From ZCTH02-B3 sp036563895 (GTDB lineage Bacteria; Bacillota; Bacilli; Paenibacillales; Paenibacillaceae): DNA of 61,632 nucleotides. Each line of letters starts with the position of its first letter. The stretch's first letter is position 1. Location of the stretch: NCBI GenBank assembly GCA_036563895.1, contig DATCLN010000176.1:1-61632 (forward strand). Direction: 5' to 3'. Below are positions 8,869 through 16,206 of this stretch, in pieces. The translations under genes and the position numbers were made by a program. The notes under the pieces are model-generated. The model searched no databases. It was not told the DNA's origin and saw only the letters and a list, made by a program, of their open reading frames with translations.

Positions 8869-10161
8869 ATGGCACAGCTGCACGAAACCGGCGCCGGTCG
8901 GCGCGAACGCGTCATCCTCGTCAGTCTGGTGACGGATGAAACGCGCCGTTCGGGCGTCGATCCGGACGAATCCCTCCGCGAGCTGTCCCGTCTGGCGGAA
9001 ACCGCGGGGGCCGAGGTGGCGGCGGCGACCGTGCAGCACCGCCAGGCGCCCGACCCGAAATGGTTCGTCGGCAAGGGCAAGGCGGAGGAAATCGGACGGC
9101 TCGCGGAAGCCCACGGGGCGGGGACTGTCATTTTCGACCAGGAGCTGTCCCCCGCGCAGGTGCGCAACCTGGAGCCGGTGCTGAACGCCAAAATCATCGA
9201 CCGCACGCAGCTCATTCTCGACATTTTCGCCGGGCGGGCCCGGACGCGGGAAGGCATGCTGCAGGTGGAACTGGCCCAGCTGAACTATCTGCTGCCCAGG
9301 CTGGCCGGCCACGGCCGGCATTTGTCGCGGCTGGGCGGCGGCATCGGCACCCGCGGTCCGGGCGAAACCAAGCTGGAAACGGACCGCCGCCACATCCGCC
9401 GCCGCATCGGCGAGCTGCGCCGCCAGCTGGAGAGCGTGAAGGCCCACCGCGAGCTGCACCGCCGGCGGCGCCGCAAGAGCGGCGTTTTCCAGGTCGCCCT
9501 GGTCGGCTACACGAACGCGGGGAAATCCACGCTGCTCAACCGTCTGACCGAGGCCGGCGTTCTGGCGGAGGACAAGCTGTTCGCCACGCTGGACCCGACG
9601 ACGCGGGCCCTTCGCCTGCCGGGAGGCGGGGAAGTGCTCGTTACCGACACCGTCGGGTTTATCCGGAACCTCCCCCACGAGCTGGTCGCCGCCTTTCGCT
9701 CCACGCTGGAGGAAGTGAAGGAAGCGGACCTGCTGATCCATGTGATCGACGCGTCCTCGCCTGCGCATCCCCAGCAGCGCGAGGTGGTGGAGCGCGTGCT
9801 GGCGGACTTGGGCGCGGGGGACAAGCCCGTTCTCGTGGTATACAATAAAATCGATCTGTGCCGGCCGGACGCGATGCCCTTCCTTCAGGAAAACGGCGGC
9901 ACGCTGGCCATCAGCGCCTTCCGGGACGGGGACCTGCGCCGCCTGATGGAAGCGATCGAGCGCAAACTGGACGGGGGTACGGCCTTGTTCCGCCTGCCGG
10001 CGGCGCGCGGCGATCTTGCGGCCCTGGCCCACCGGGTGGGGGAGGTGACGGAGCGGCGGGCCGAAGAGGACTGGCTGCTCCTTACCGTCCGGCTTCAGCC
10101 GGAAAAGATGGAACGTCTGGGGAAACCTTTGGAACCGTATCTTCTGGAAAGGACGGAGTAG
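8869..10161 (+). CDS. hflX: ribosome-associated GTPase HflX
   Basis: HflX binds the large ribosomal subunit and splits stalled ribosomes, notably under heat stress. The 430 aa protein has the HflX N-terminal domain (EVAAATVQHRQ and WFVGKGKAEEI), the glycine-rich linker RLGGGIGTRGPGETKLE, then the G domain with VGYTNAGKST (G1), DTVGFI (G3) and NKID (G4). ATG 8869 is preceded by GGGGGAAGG. It corresponds to ynbA in the B. subtilis order. Confidence 0.95.
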   Translation: MAQLHETGAGRRERVILVSLVTDETRRSGVDPDESLRELSRLAETAGAEVAAATVQHRQAPDPKWFVGKGKAEEIGRLAEAHGAGTVIFDQELSPAQVRNLEPVLNAKIIDRTQLILDIFAGRARTREGMLQVELAQLNYLLPRLAGHGRHLSRLGGGIGTRGPGETKLETDRRHIRRRIGELRRQLESVKAHRELHRRRRRKSGVFQVALVGYTNAGKSTLLNRLTEAGVLAEDKLFATLDPTTRALRLPGGGEVLVTDTVGFIRNLPHELVAAFRSTLEEVKEADLLIHVIDASSPAHPQQREVVERVLADLGAGDKPVLVVYNKIDLCRPDAMPFLQENGGTLAISAFRDGDLRRLMEAIERKLDGGTALFRLPAARGDLAALAHRVGEVTERRAEEDWLLLTVRLQPEKMERLGKPLEPYLLERTE

Positions 10162-10165
10162 CGGC

Positions 10166-11437
10166 TTGAAAGCCGAAAGAACGCCATTCCTCACAGACTG
10201 GGACAAGCTGGCCGAAGCCGCCGAGGCGAAGGCGGCGGACCGGCTGAAGGAAGCGGACCGGGTGGCCGAACGCAACCAATGGAAAGTCATCCGGGCGTTT
10301 CAGAAACACAAGGTGAGCGAAACCCATTTCGCGGATTCCACAGGGTATGGCTACAACGACCGGGGCAGGGAAACCCTCGACGCGGTTTTCGCCGATATTT
10401 TCGGGGCCGAGTCGGCGCTGGTCAGGCCGCACATCGTCTCCGGCACCCATGCCATCGCCGTCACCCTGTTCGGCGTCCTGCGGCCGGGGGACGAGCTGGT
10501 GTTTGTGTCCGGCAGTCCCTATGACACGCTGCATCCGGTGATCGGCCGGCCCGGCGACGGCAGCGGTTCGCTGGCCGACTGGGGTGTCACCAGCCGCATC
10601 GTGCCGCTTCTGCCCGACGGGGGAGTCGACTGGGCGGGGGTGGAAGCCGCCACCGGCGAACGGACGAAGGTGTACGCCATCCAGCGGTCGCGCGGATACA
10701 GCTGGCGGCCTTCGTTCGCCGTGGACGAAATCGCCGGAATGGTGCGGCGCCTCAAGGCGATCAAGCCGGACGCCGTCGTGTTCGTGGACAACTGCTACGG
10801 GGAATTCGTCGAGGAACGGGAGCCGACGGAGGCGGGGGCGGATCTGGTTGCCGGGTCGCTGATCAAGAACCCCGGCGGAGGCCTGGCGCCGACCGGCGGA
10901 TACATCGCGGGACGGCGCGAACTGGTCGACCGGGTCGCCGCGCGGTTGACGGCACCGGGCATCGGGGCGGAAATCGGCGCGATGCTCGGCACGACGCGGG
11001 CCCTGTTCCAGGGGCTTTTTCTGGCGCCGCTTTTCGTCAGCCAGGCGGTCAAGGGAAGCATTTTCGCCGCCGCGGTGTTCGAAGAGCTCGGCTTTGAAAC
11101 CCGCCCCGCGTGGCACGAGAAACGCACCGATCTCATCCAGGCGATCCGCTTCCGCTCGCGGGATCAGCTCATCGCCTTCGTCCAGGCGGTACAGCGCGCC
11201 GCCGCGGTGGACGCCCATGTGGTGCCGGAGCCCGCGGAGATGCCCGGGTACGACGACCCGGTCATCATGGCCGCCGGCACCTTCATCCAGGGTGGCAGCC
11301 TGGAACTGTCGGCCGACGCGCCGCTGCGGGAACCTTACATCGCCTACATGCAGGGCGGCCTGGCCTACGCGCAGGTCAAACTTGCCGTAAGATTGGCTGT
11401 TGAAGCGCTTACAGGCGTGTCAGATTCCTTGACATGA
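10166..11437 (+). CDS. ynbB: PLP-dependent enzyme of the YnbB / methionine gamma-lyase-like family
   Basis: A fold-type I pyridoxal phosphate enzyme of 423 aa, often annotated as aluminium resistance or methionine gamma-lyase family protein. The probable cofactor lysine is in GSLIKNPGGG; upstream are SGTHA (cofactor phosphate region) and VFVDNCYGEF (aspartate to the pyridine nitrogen). Its substrate is not known to me. The start is TTG four bases after the hflX stop, with GGACGGAG upstream. Its 3' end carries the GlnR operator of the next operon. Confidence 0.85.
   Translation: MKAERTPFLTDWDKLAEAAEAKAADRLKEADRVAERNQWKVIRAFQKHKVSETHFADSTGYGYNDRGRETLDAVFADIFGAESALVRPHIVSGTHAIAVTLFGVLRPGDELVFVSGSPYDTLHPVIGRPGDGSGSLADWGVTSRIVPLLPDGGVDWAGVEAATGERTKVYAIQRSRGYSWRPSFAVDEIAGMVRRLKAIKPDAVVFVDNCYGEFVEEREPTEAGADLVAGSLIKNPGGGLAPTGGYIAGRRELVDRVAARLTAPGIGAEIGAMLGTTRALFQGLFLAPLFVSQAVKGSIFAAAVFEELGFETRPAWHEKRTDLIQAIRFRSRDQLIAFVQAVQRAAAVDAHVVPEPAEMPGYDDPVIMAAGTFIQGGSLELSADAPLREPYIAYMQGGLAYAQVKLAVRLAVEALTGVSDSLT
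11418..11434 (+). promoter_or_regulatory. GlnR/TnrA operator of glnRA
   Basis: TGTCA, seven bases, TGACA: a full match to the TGTNA-N7-TNACA GlnR box. It overlaps the -35 hexamer of the glnRA promoter and the last codons of ynbB, so GlnR bound to feedback-inhibited glutamine synthetase would block its own operon. Confidence 0.85.
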
Positions 11438-11457
11438 TTCGGCACGCCCATTAAGAT
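11429..11457 (+). promoter_or_regulatory. sigma-A promoter of glnRA
   Basis: TTGACA (11429-11434), 17-base spacer, TAAGAT (11452-11457). The -35 lies inside the GlnR box. Confidence 0.85.
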
Positions 11458-11509
11458 GGATATGGTTGCAAACCGATGATCGCTCGCAAGGAAAGAAGAG
11501 GGTTGCGGC

Positions 11510-11929
11510 ATGGCAGACGATTCGCGCGATCAGATGGCCCTTTTCCCGATCGGGACCGTCATGAAGCTGACCGGGCTGTCGGCCCGCCAGATCCGCTATT
11601 ACGAGGAGCATGATCTGGTCCGGCCGATCCGCACCGCGGGCAACCAGCGCCTTTTTTCTTTCCGGGATGTGGAACGTCTGCGGCAGATCAAGTCGATGCT
11701 CGAAAGCGGACTGAACATCGCCGGCATCAAAAAGGTTTTGCAACAGGGACAATCGGACGCGAAGGAGGGAACCGTCACCGTCGGGCAGCCGATCCGTGAA
11801 GGCGAAGAAATCACCGATCCCCAGGTCCATCGCATCCTCAAGCGGCAGCTGATGGACCGCCGGCCGGGGAAGGTGACGCTGATCGAAGGGCAATTGGCCG
11901 GCTATTTCCGCAATCCGCAGCCGCGATGA
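11510..11929 (+). CDS. glnR: glutamine synthetase repressor GlnR
   Basis: A MerR-family repressor of 139 aa that controls nitrogen assimilation. The winged helix-turn-helix is at about residues 10-75 (IGTVMKLTGLSARQIRYYEE then FRDVERLRQIKSML). The C-terminal tail after residue 90, which senses glutamine synthetase in B. subtilis, is present. It is transcribed with glnA, which starts 42 bases downstream. The operator at 11418-11434 indicates autorepression. Confidence 0.95.
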   Translation: MADDSRDQMALFPIGTVMKLTGLSARQIRYYEEHDLVRPIRTAGNQRLFSFRDVERLRQIKSMLESGLNIAGIKKVLQQGQSDAKEGTVTVGQPIREGEEITDPQVHRILKRQLMDRRPGKVTLIEGQLAGYFRNPQPR

Positions 11930-11971
11930 ACATTTCCTATTTTTTATGGTCGATGGATTCAGGAGGTCTCC

Positions 11972-13300
11972 ATGGGTTACACGCGCGAAGACATTTTGCG
12001 CATTGCGAAGGAAGAGAACGTTCGTTTTATCCGCCTGCAATTTACGGATTTGCTCGGGATCGTAAAAAACGTGGAAATTCCCGTCAGCCAGCTGGAGAAG
12101 GCTCTGGACAACAAAATCATGTTCGACGGATCGTCCATCGAAGGGTACGTGCGCATCGAGGAATCGGACATGTATCTGTATCCGGACCTGGACACGTGGG
12201 TCATTTTCCCCTGGGTGACGGAGGATAAGGTGGCCCGACTCATCTGCGACGTCTATCTGCCGGACGGCACGCCCTTCCCCGGGGACCCGCGCGGCATCCT
12301 GAAGCGGGAGCTCCAGCGGGCGAAGGAGCTGGGGTTCCAGACGATGAACGTCGGTTCGGAACCGGAATTTTTCCTTTTTAAGACGGATGCGAACGGAAAT
12401 CCGACCAATGAGGTGAACGACCAGGGCGGCTATTTCGACCTGGCGCCGACCGACCTGGGCGAGAACTGCCGGCGCGACATCGTGCTGACGCTGGAGGAGA
12501 TGGGCTTCGAGATCGAAGCTTCCCACCATGAGACGGCTCCCGGCCAGCACGAAATCGACTTCAAATACGCGGATGCGATCCGGGCGGCGGACAAGATTCA
12601 GACGTTCAAGATCGTGGTGAAAACCATCGCCCGCAAGCACGGCCTGCACGCCACGTTCATGCCCAAACCGCTGTACGGCATGAACGGTTCGGGGCTGCAC
12701 TGCCACCTGTCGCTCTTCAAGGACGGCCAAAACGCCTTCTACGATCCCAACGACAAGCTGGGCCTGAGCGAAACGGCGAAGCAGTTCATGGCGGGGATTC
12801 TGCATCACGCGCGGGGATTCACCGCCATCACCAATCCGACGGTGAACTCGTACAAGCGTCTTGTTCCCGGTTACGAAGCGCCCTGCTACGTGGCCTGGTC
12901 GGCCGCCAACCGCAGCCCGATGGTCCGCATTCCCGCTTCGCGGGGCATGAGCACGCGCATCGAAGTGCGCAACCCGGACCCGTCGGCCAATCCCTACCTG
13001 GCCCTCACGGTGCTTTTGCGGGCGGGGCTTGACGGGATCATCAAGAAAATGCCGCTGCCGGCGCCGGTGGACCGCAACATTTACGTCCTGACCGAAGAAG
13101 AGCGCCTGCGCGCGGGCATTCCCAACCTGCCGGTGTCCCTGGCGGAAGCGCTGCAGGAGCTGAAGCGGGACGAAACGATCTGCGACGCCCTGGGCGAACA
13201 CGCCCTGACGCATTTCCTCGAGCTGAAGGAAATCGAATGGGATTTGTACCGCACGCAGGTCCACCAGTGGGAACGGGAACAGTATATGACCTTGTATTGA
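11972..13300 (+). CDS. glnA: glutamine synthetase, type I
   Basis: Makes glutamine from glutamate, ammonia and ATP. At 442 aa it is the short GSI-alpha form, which lacks the adenylylation loop and is regulated by feedback and GlnR. Visible active-site motifs are FDGSSIEGY, the metal-binding glutamates around GSEPEFF and HHETAPGQHEID, the loop glutamate in PGYEAP, and RNPDPSANPYLAL. AGGAGG lies eight bases before ATG. The operon ends at a strong shared terminator. Confidence 0.97.
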   Translation: MGYTREDILRIAKEENVRFIRLQFTDLLGIVKNVEIPVSQLEKALDNKIMFDGSSIEGYVRIEESDMYLYPDLDTWVIFPWVTEDKVARLICDVYLPDGTPFPGDPRGILKRELQRAKELGFQTMNVGSEPEFFLFKTDANGNPTNEVNDQGGYFDLAPTDLGENCRRDIVLTLEEMGFEIEASHHETAPGQHEIDFKYADAIRAADKIQTFKIVVKTIARKHGLHATFMPKPLYGMNGSGLHCHLSLFKDGQNAFYDPNDKLGLSETAKQFMAGILHHARGFTAITNPTVNSYKRLVPGYEAPCYVAWSAANRSPMVRIPASRGMSTRIEVRNPDPSANPYLALTVLLRAGLDGIIKKMPLPAPVDRNIYVLTEEERLRAGIPNLPVSLAEALQELKRDETICDALGEHALTHFLELKEIEWDLYRTQVHQWEREQYMTLY

Positions 13301-13360
13301 TTCCTTATACGTCTTGCGACTCGGCGAACCGTCCCGAAGCGGGACCAGCGGGAAAAAACG

Positions 13361-13407
13361 AAAGGACGTTTCCGGCGGATTTCCGGTCCGCGGAAACGTC
13401 CTTTTGC
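13361..13407. terminator. bidirectional terminator between glnA and lexA
   Basis: GGACGTTTCC and GGAAACGTCC pair as the outer part of a near-perfect hairpin whose inner part is GCGGA/TCCGC. Runs of T follow on the plus strand and A precedes, so it can end both convergent transcripts. Confidence 0.85.
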
Positions 13408-13418
13408 CTTTGACCAGA

Positions 13419-14036
13419 TCAATGGAACCTGCGGATCAGCCCGATCACCTTGCCCAGGATGGTCACGTCCTTGAGGCGGATGGGCTCCATGCTGGAGTTT
13501 TCCGGCTGCAGACGGATGTGGTCCTTTTCCTTGTAGAAGGTCTTCACCGTCGCTTCGCCGTCTTCGGTCATCGCCACCACGATGTCGCCGTTGTTGGCGG
13601 TCGGCTGCTGCCGCACGATGACGTAGTCCCCGTCGAAAATGCCGGCTTCGATCATGCTGTCGCCCTGGACGGAGAGCATGAACACTTCCTGGTCGCCCAC
13701 CAGATGGACGGGCAAGGGGAAATAGTCTTCGATGTTCTCCGTGGCCGTGATCGGCGCACCGGCCGTCACCTTGCCCACGAGGGGCACCTGCCGCACCGAG
13801 AGCGCGAAGTTCGCCCGCGAATCGTCATCCAGAATCTCGATGGCGCGGGGTTTCGTGGGATCCCGGCGGATCAGCCCCTTCTTCTCCAGCCGGTCCAGAT
13901 GGCCGTGCACCGTCGAGCTGGAGGCGAGACCCACGGCTTCGCCGATTTCCCGCACCGACGGGGGATAGCCTCTCTCGCGGACCGAAGCCTTGATGAAATC
14001 CAGGATCGCCTGCTGGCGCTGGGACATTTTCGGCAT
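13419..14036 (-). CDS. lexA: SOS repressor LexA
   Basis: Repressor of the SOS regulon, 205 aa. Residues 1-65 form the winged helix DNA-binding domain (LDFIKASVRERGYPPSVREI). The self-cleavage site Ala-Gly is in VGKVTAGAP. The serine nucleophile is in GDSMIEAG and the lysine in ATVKTF. The gene diverges from a yneA-like gene, as in Bacillus subtilis, and has LexA boxes in its own promoter. Confidence 0.97.
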   Translation of the reverse strand: MPKMSQRQQAILDFIKASVRERGYPPSVREIGEAVGLASSSTVHGHLDRLEKKGLIRRDPTKPRAIEILDDDSRANFALSVRQVPLVGKVTAGAPITATENIEDYFPLPVHLVGDQEVFMLSVQGDSMIEAGIFDGDYVIVRQQPTANNGDIVVAMTEDGEATVKTFYKEKDHIRLQPENSSMEPIRLKDVTILGKVIGLIRRFH

Positions 14037-14093
14037 GGAGCACCCTCCCTGAATATTTTGGACAAAAAGGCAACGCCCGGTTTTCCGTTTTCA

Positions 14094-14122
14094 ATTGTAA
14101 CACAGAACTTTGGTTCGCGCAA
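14094..14122 (-). promoter_or_regulatory. lexA promoter
   Basis: Read on the minus strand: TTGCGC (14122-14117), 17 bases, TACAAT (14099-14094). The LexA box at 14104-14117 fills the spacer. Confidence 0.7.
14104..14117 (-). promoter_or_regulatory. LexA box in the lexA promoter
   Basis: Minus strand CGAAC-CAAA-GTTCT, matching CGAAC-N4-GTTCG in nine of the ten conserved arm positions. It lies between the -35 and -10 of lexA, which implies autorepression. Confidence 0.75.
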
Positions 14123-14133
14123 ACATCCGTTCC
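14120..14133. promoter_or_regulatory. weak LexA-box-like site
   Basis: CAAAC-ATCC-GTTCC: two mismatches in the conserved arms. It overlaps the lexA -35 region. Confidence 0.35.
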
Positions 14134-14136
14134 CGG

Positions 14137-14150
14137 GGAACAAATGTTCG
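14137..14150. promoter_or_regulatory. LexA box between lexA and yneA-like gene
   Basis: GGAAC-AAAT-GTTCG, one mismatch to the CGAAC-N4-GTTCG palindrome. It lies just upstream of the -35 of the yneA-like gene. Confidence 0.75.
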
Positions 14151-14158
14151 AAAAACCC

Positions 14159-14187
14159 TTGAAACAAACACATGTTCGTGTTATACT
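14159..14187 (+). promoter_or_regulatory. promoter of the yneA-like gene
   Basis: TTGAAA (14159-14164), 17-base spacer, TATACT (14182-14187). The spacer is occupied by a LexA box. Confidence 0.8.
14165..14178. promoter_or_regulatory. LexA box in the yneA-like promoter spacer
   Basis: Minus strand CGAAC-ATGT-GTTTG, one arm mismatch. Confidence 0.75.
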
Positions 14188-14193
14188 GCGATC

Positions 14194-14207
14194 AGAACAA
14201 ATGTTTG
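14194..14207. promoter_or_regulatory. LexA box at the yneA-like transcript start
   Basis: AGAAC-AAAT-GTTTG, two arm mismatches; it lies just after the expected transcription start. Confidence 0.6.
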
Positions 14208-14218
14208 GGGTGGCGGAA

Positions 14219-14644
14219 ATGGTATCCGACTGCTGGGTGCTTTCCTCGGGAGCGAACATGGGGGCGAAAAGAAAAACGGGAGGATGGAAGGCGGAGGTGC
14301 GGGCCGTTTCGGCACGTCCGCAGGCGCGCCGGGAGACGGGCAATGGCGCGTGGCGGGGATGGCGGCTTGTCATCATCTTTCTGCTGGCGTGTTCCGTGTT
14401 CATGACAGGACTTTCCTTCGTCCGTTCCCATGCCGCTTTCGTGGAGCCGGCGCCGCCCGGACCGGGGGAGAAGGTCGTCATCGCCGAACCGGGCGACAGC
14501 CTGTGGAACATCGCCGTCTCCGTGAAGAAGAAGGAGACGGACCCGCGCGCCGCGGTGCACGCCATCATGAAGCGCAACGGCCTTTCCGGGCCGGAGATCC
14601 GCAGCGGGCAGCGGCTGATCATTCCGGAAAGCATCCTGAAATAG
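14219..14644 (+). CDS. yneA: YneA-like SOS cell division suppressor with LysM domain
   Basis: A 141 aa protein with one membrane segment (about residues 49-68, RLVIIFLLACSVFMTGLSF) and a C-terminal LysM-type domain (about 85-139, with EPGDSLWNIA and RSGQRLIIPES). This is the layout of B. subtilis YneA, a short-lived inhibitor of septation made during DNA damage. Divergence from lexA and several LexA boxes support the call. ATG 14219 has GGGGTGG upstream. ATG 14258, with GGGAG upstream, is an equally possible start and would give 128 aa. The N-terminal cytoplasmic tail is longer than in YneA. Confidence 0.85.
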   Translation: MVSDCWVLSSGANMGAKRKTGGWKAEVRAVSARPQARRETGNGAWRGWRLVIIFLLACSVFMTGLSFVRSHAAFVEPAPPGPGEKVVIAEPGDSLWNIAVSVKKKETDPRAAVHAIMKRNGLSGPEIRSGQRLIIPESILK

Positions 14645-14659
14645 ACCGCCCTTCGAAGC

Positions 14660-14692
14660 TTTCCGGCGCCGAAAGGCGCTTTTATTTTTTTT
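14660..14692 (+). terminator. terminator after yneA-like gene
   Basis: GCGCC-GAAA-GGCGC hairpin followed by TTTTATTTTTTTTT. Confidence 0.85.
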
Positions 14693-14770
14693 TCGCAAAT
14701 TTTCCACCGGCCGGCGCATCCGCGCGGCACGGCGGCCCGCAGGGAGCTTGGACGCATGCGCCGTTTTGCC

Positions 14771-14799
14771 TTGACAACCCTTCCGGTCAAATGTAAAAG
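14771..14799 (+). promoter_or_regulatory. promoter of the 14853 gene
   Basis: TTGACA (14771-14776), 17 bases, TAAAAG (14794-14799). Confidence 0.6.
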
Positions 14800-14852
14800 T
14801 AGAAGAGGCCGGATGCAAGGCGAAATGGCCCGGACGGCCGGGAGGGTTCGCA

Positions 14853-15362
14853 ATGTCCCGAACTTGGGAACGGAAAGTGCGAAGAAATACCAGACAGCTC
14901 AACAAAAGGCTCAAAAAGCAGGGCAAGAAGGCCCTTGTCACGGGGCTCGGGCAACCCGTGAAATTCCGCGGGATCGGCTACATGATCCCGCTGGTTCTCC
15001 TTTTGATCAACGGGTTATTCATCTATCTCACCAAGCCCTGGGAGACGGACCCGGGCGCCCTGTTCTGGTGGACGGTGGCGGCCTATGTGGTGCTCGCGGC
15101 GGTCTACCTTCTGCGCCGGCCTTTCCTGACGGTAACCCGCAACACGCTGGAGACGCGGCGGTTCACCGGATACAAGGTGCTGAAGGCGCAGGAAATCCGC
15201 CGGATCGTTCTCCTGCCCGGGGCGGTGGTCGTGGAGTCGGTCAGGGGCACCCGGTGGGTGTTCTCGCGGCTTCTGAATCTGTATCCCGTCGAAAAAATGA
15301 GCGAACGCCTCCGGAGCTTCGCGGAAGACAACCGGATCGACCTGGAAGACAGGACCCGATAA
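14853..15362 (+). CDS. small membrane protein of unknown function
   Basis: 169 aa. A very basic N terminus (about 35 residues, many Lys and Arg) precedes two membrane helices (about residues 42-59 and 69-86). The C-terminal half is a soluble domain of beta-rich appearance, with LTVTRNTLETRRF and RRIVLLPGAVVVES, reminiscent of bacterial PH-like or YdbT-like membrane proteins, but I do not recognise the family. GGGAGGG precedes ATG 14853. It has its own promoter and is followed closely by a HAD hydrolase and metH. Confidence 0.75.
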   Translation: MSRTWERKVRRNTRQLNKRLKKQGKKALVTGLGQPVKFRGIGYMIPLVLLLINGLFIYLTKPWETDPGALFWWTVAAYVVLAAVYLLRRPFLTVTRNTLETRRFTGYKVLKAQEIRRIVLLPGAVVVESVRGTRWVFSRLLNLYPVEKMSERLRSFAEDNRIDLEDRTR

Positions 15363-15386
15363 ACAGGCAGGGAAAGGAACCGTCAC

Positions 15387-16178
15387 ATGACCGTCAAGGC
15401 GGTTTGGTTTGACCTGGACGACACGCTGCTTTGGGACGAGCGGAGCGTGCGGGAAGCGCTGCAGGCCTCGGCGCGCCTGGCCGCGGAAAGAACCGGCGCC
15501 GATCCGGAGGCGCTCGCGGCGGCGCTGGAACGGGAAACGCAGGCGCTATACGAGAGCTACGAAACCTACCCCTTTACGCAAATGATCGGCATCAACCGGT
15601 TTGAAGCCCTGTGGGCCCGGTTCGAGGACACGGAGCACCCGATGTTCGCGAAGCTCCGGGAGATCGCGCCGGCGTATCGGAACGAAGCGTGGACGCGCGC
15701 GCTGCGCGCCGTCGGCGTGGACGATCCGGAACTGGGCGCCGAGCTTGCGCTGCGGTTCATCGAGGAACGAAGGCGCCGCCCGTATCTGTTCGAGGACGCT
15801 CTGCCGACGCTGGACCAGCTTCGCCCCCGGTACGGACTGTTGCTGCTCACCAACGGATCGCCGAGCCTCCAGCGGGAGAAACTGGCCGGGGTGCCGGAGC
15901 TGGCTTCTTATTTTGATCATATCGTCATTTCCGGCTCCTTCGGAGAAGGGAAGCCGTCCCCGCGGCTGTTTCGGCACGCCATGGCACTGCACGGCGTCAC
16001 CGCGGAGGAGACGGTAATGGTCGGGGACCGGCTGACCACCGACATCCTCGGCGCCCGTTCCGTCGGGATGCGCTCGGTGTGGGTCAACCGCCGCGGACTT
16101 CCGCGCGAGGGGGACATCGTCCCCACGTGGGAGATCCGCTCGCTCCGGGAACTTCCGGCGTTGCTTGAACGCGCGTAG
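15387..16178 (+). CDS. HAD-family hydrolase
   Basis: A 263 aa haloacid dehalogenase-type phosphatase. Motif I is FDLDDTLLWD, with the nucleophile and acid/base aspartates; motif II is LLLTNGSPS; the motif III lysine is in FGEGKPSPRLF; motif IV is MVGDRLTTDILGA. A helical cap (about residues 20-110) places it in subfamily I. The substrate is not known. It starts 24 bases after the membrane protein gene, and metH follows 28 bases after its stop, so the three are probably cotranscribed. Confidence 0.9.
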   Translation: MTVKAVWFDLDDTLLWDERSVREALQASARLAAERTGADPEALAAALERETQALYESYETYPFTQMIGINRFEALWARFEDTEHPMFAKLREIAPAYRNEAWTRALRAVGVDDPELGAELALRFIEERRRRPYLFEDALPTLDQLRPRYGLLLLTNGSPSLQREKLAGVPELASYFDHIVISGSFGEGKPSPRLFRHAMALHGVTAEETVMVGDRLTTDILGARSVGMRSVWVNRRGLPREGDIVPTWEIRSLRELPALLERA

Positions 16179-16206
16179 ACGAAGGCGTGCGGAAGGGGGC
16201 GTTGCC

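Noticed and set aside
11400..11413. A cre-like word (TTGAAGCGCTTACA) in the end of ynbB
   Set aside because: Two mismatches in the conserved positions and no position relative to a promoter that would explain repression.
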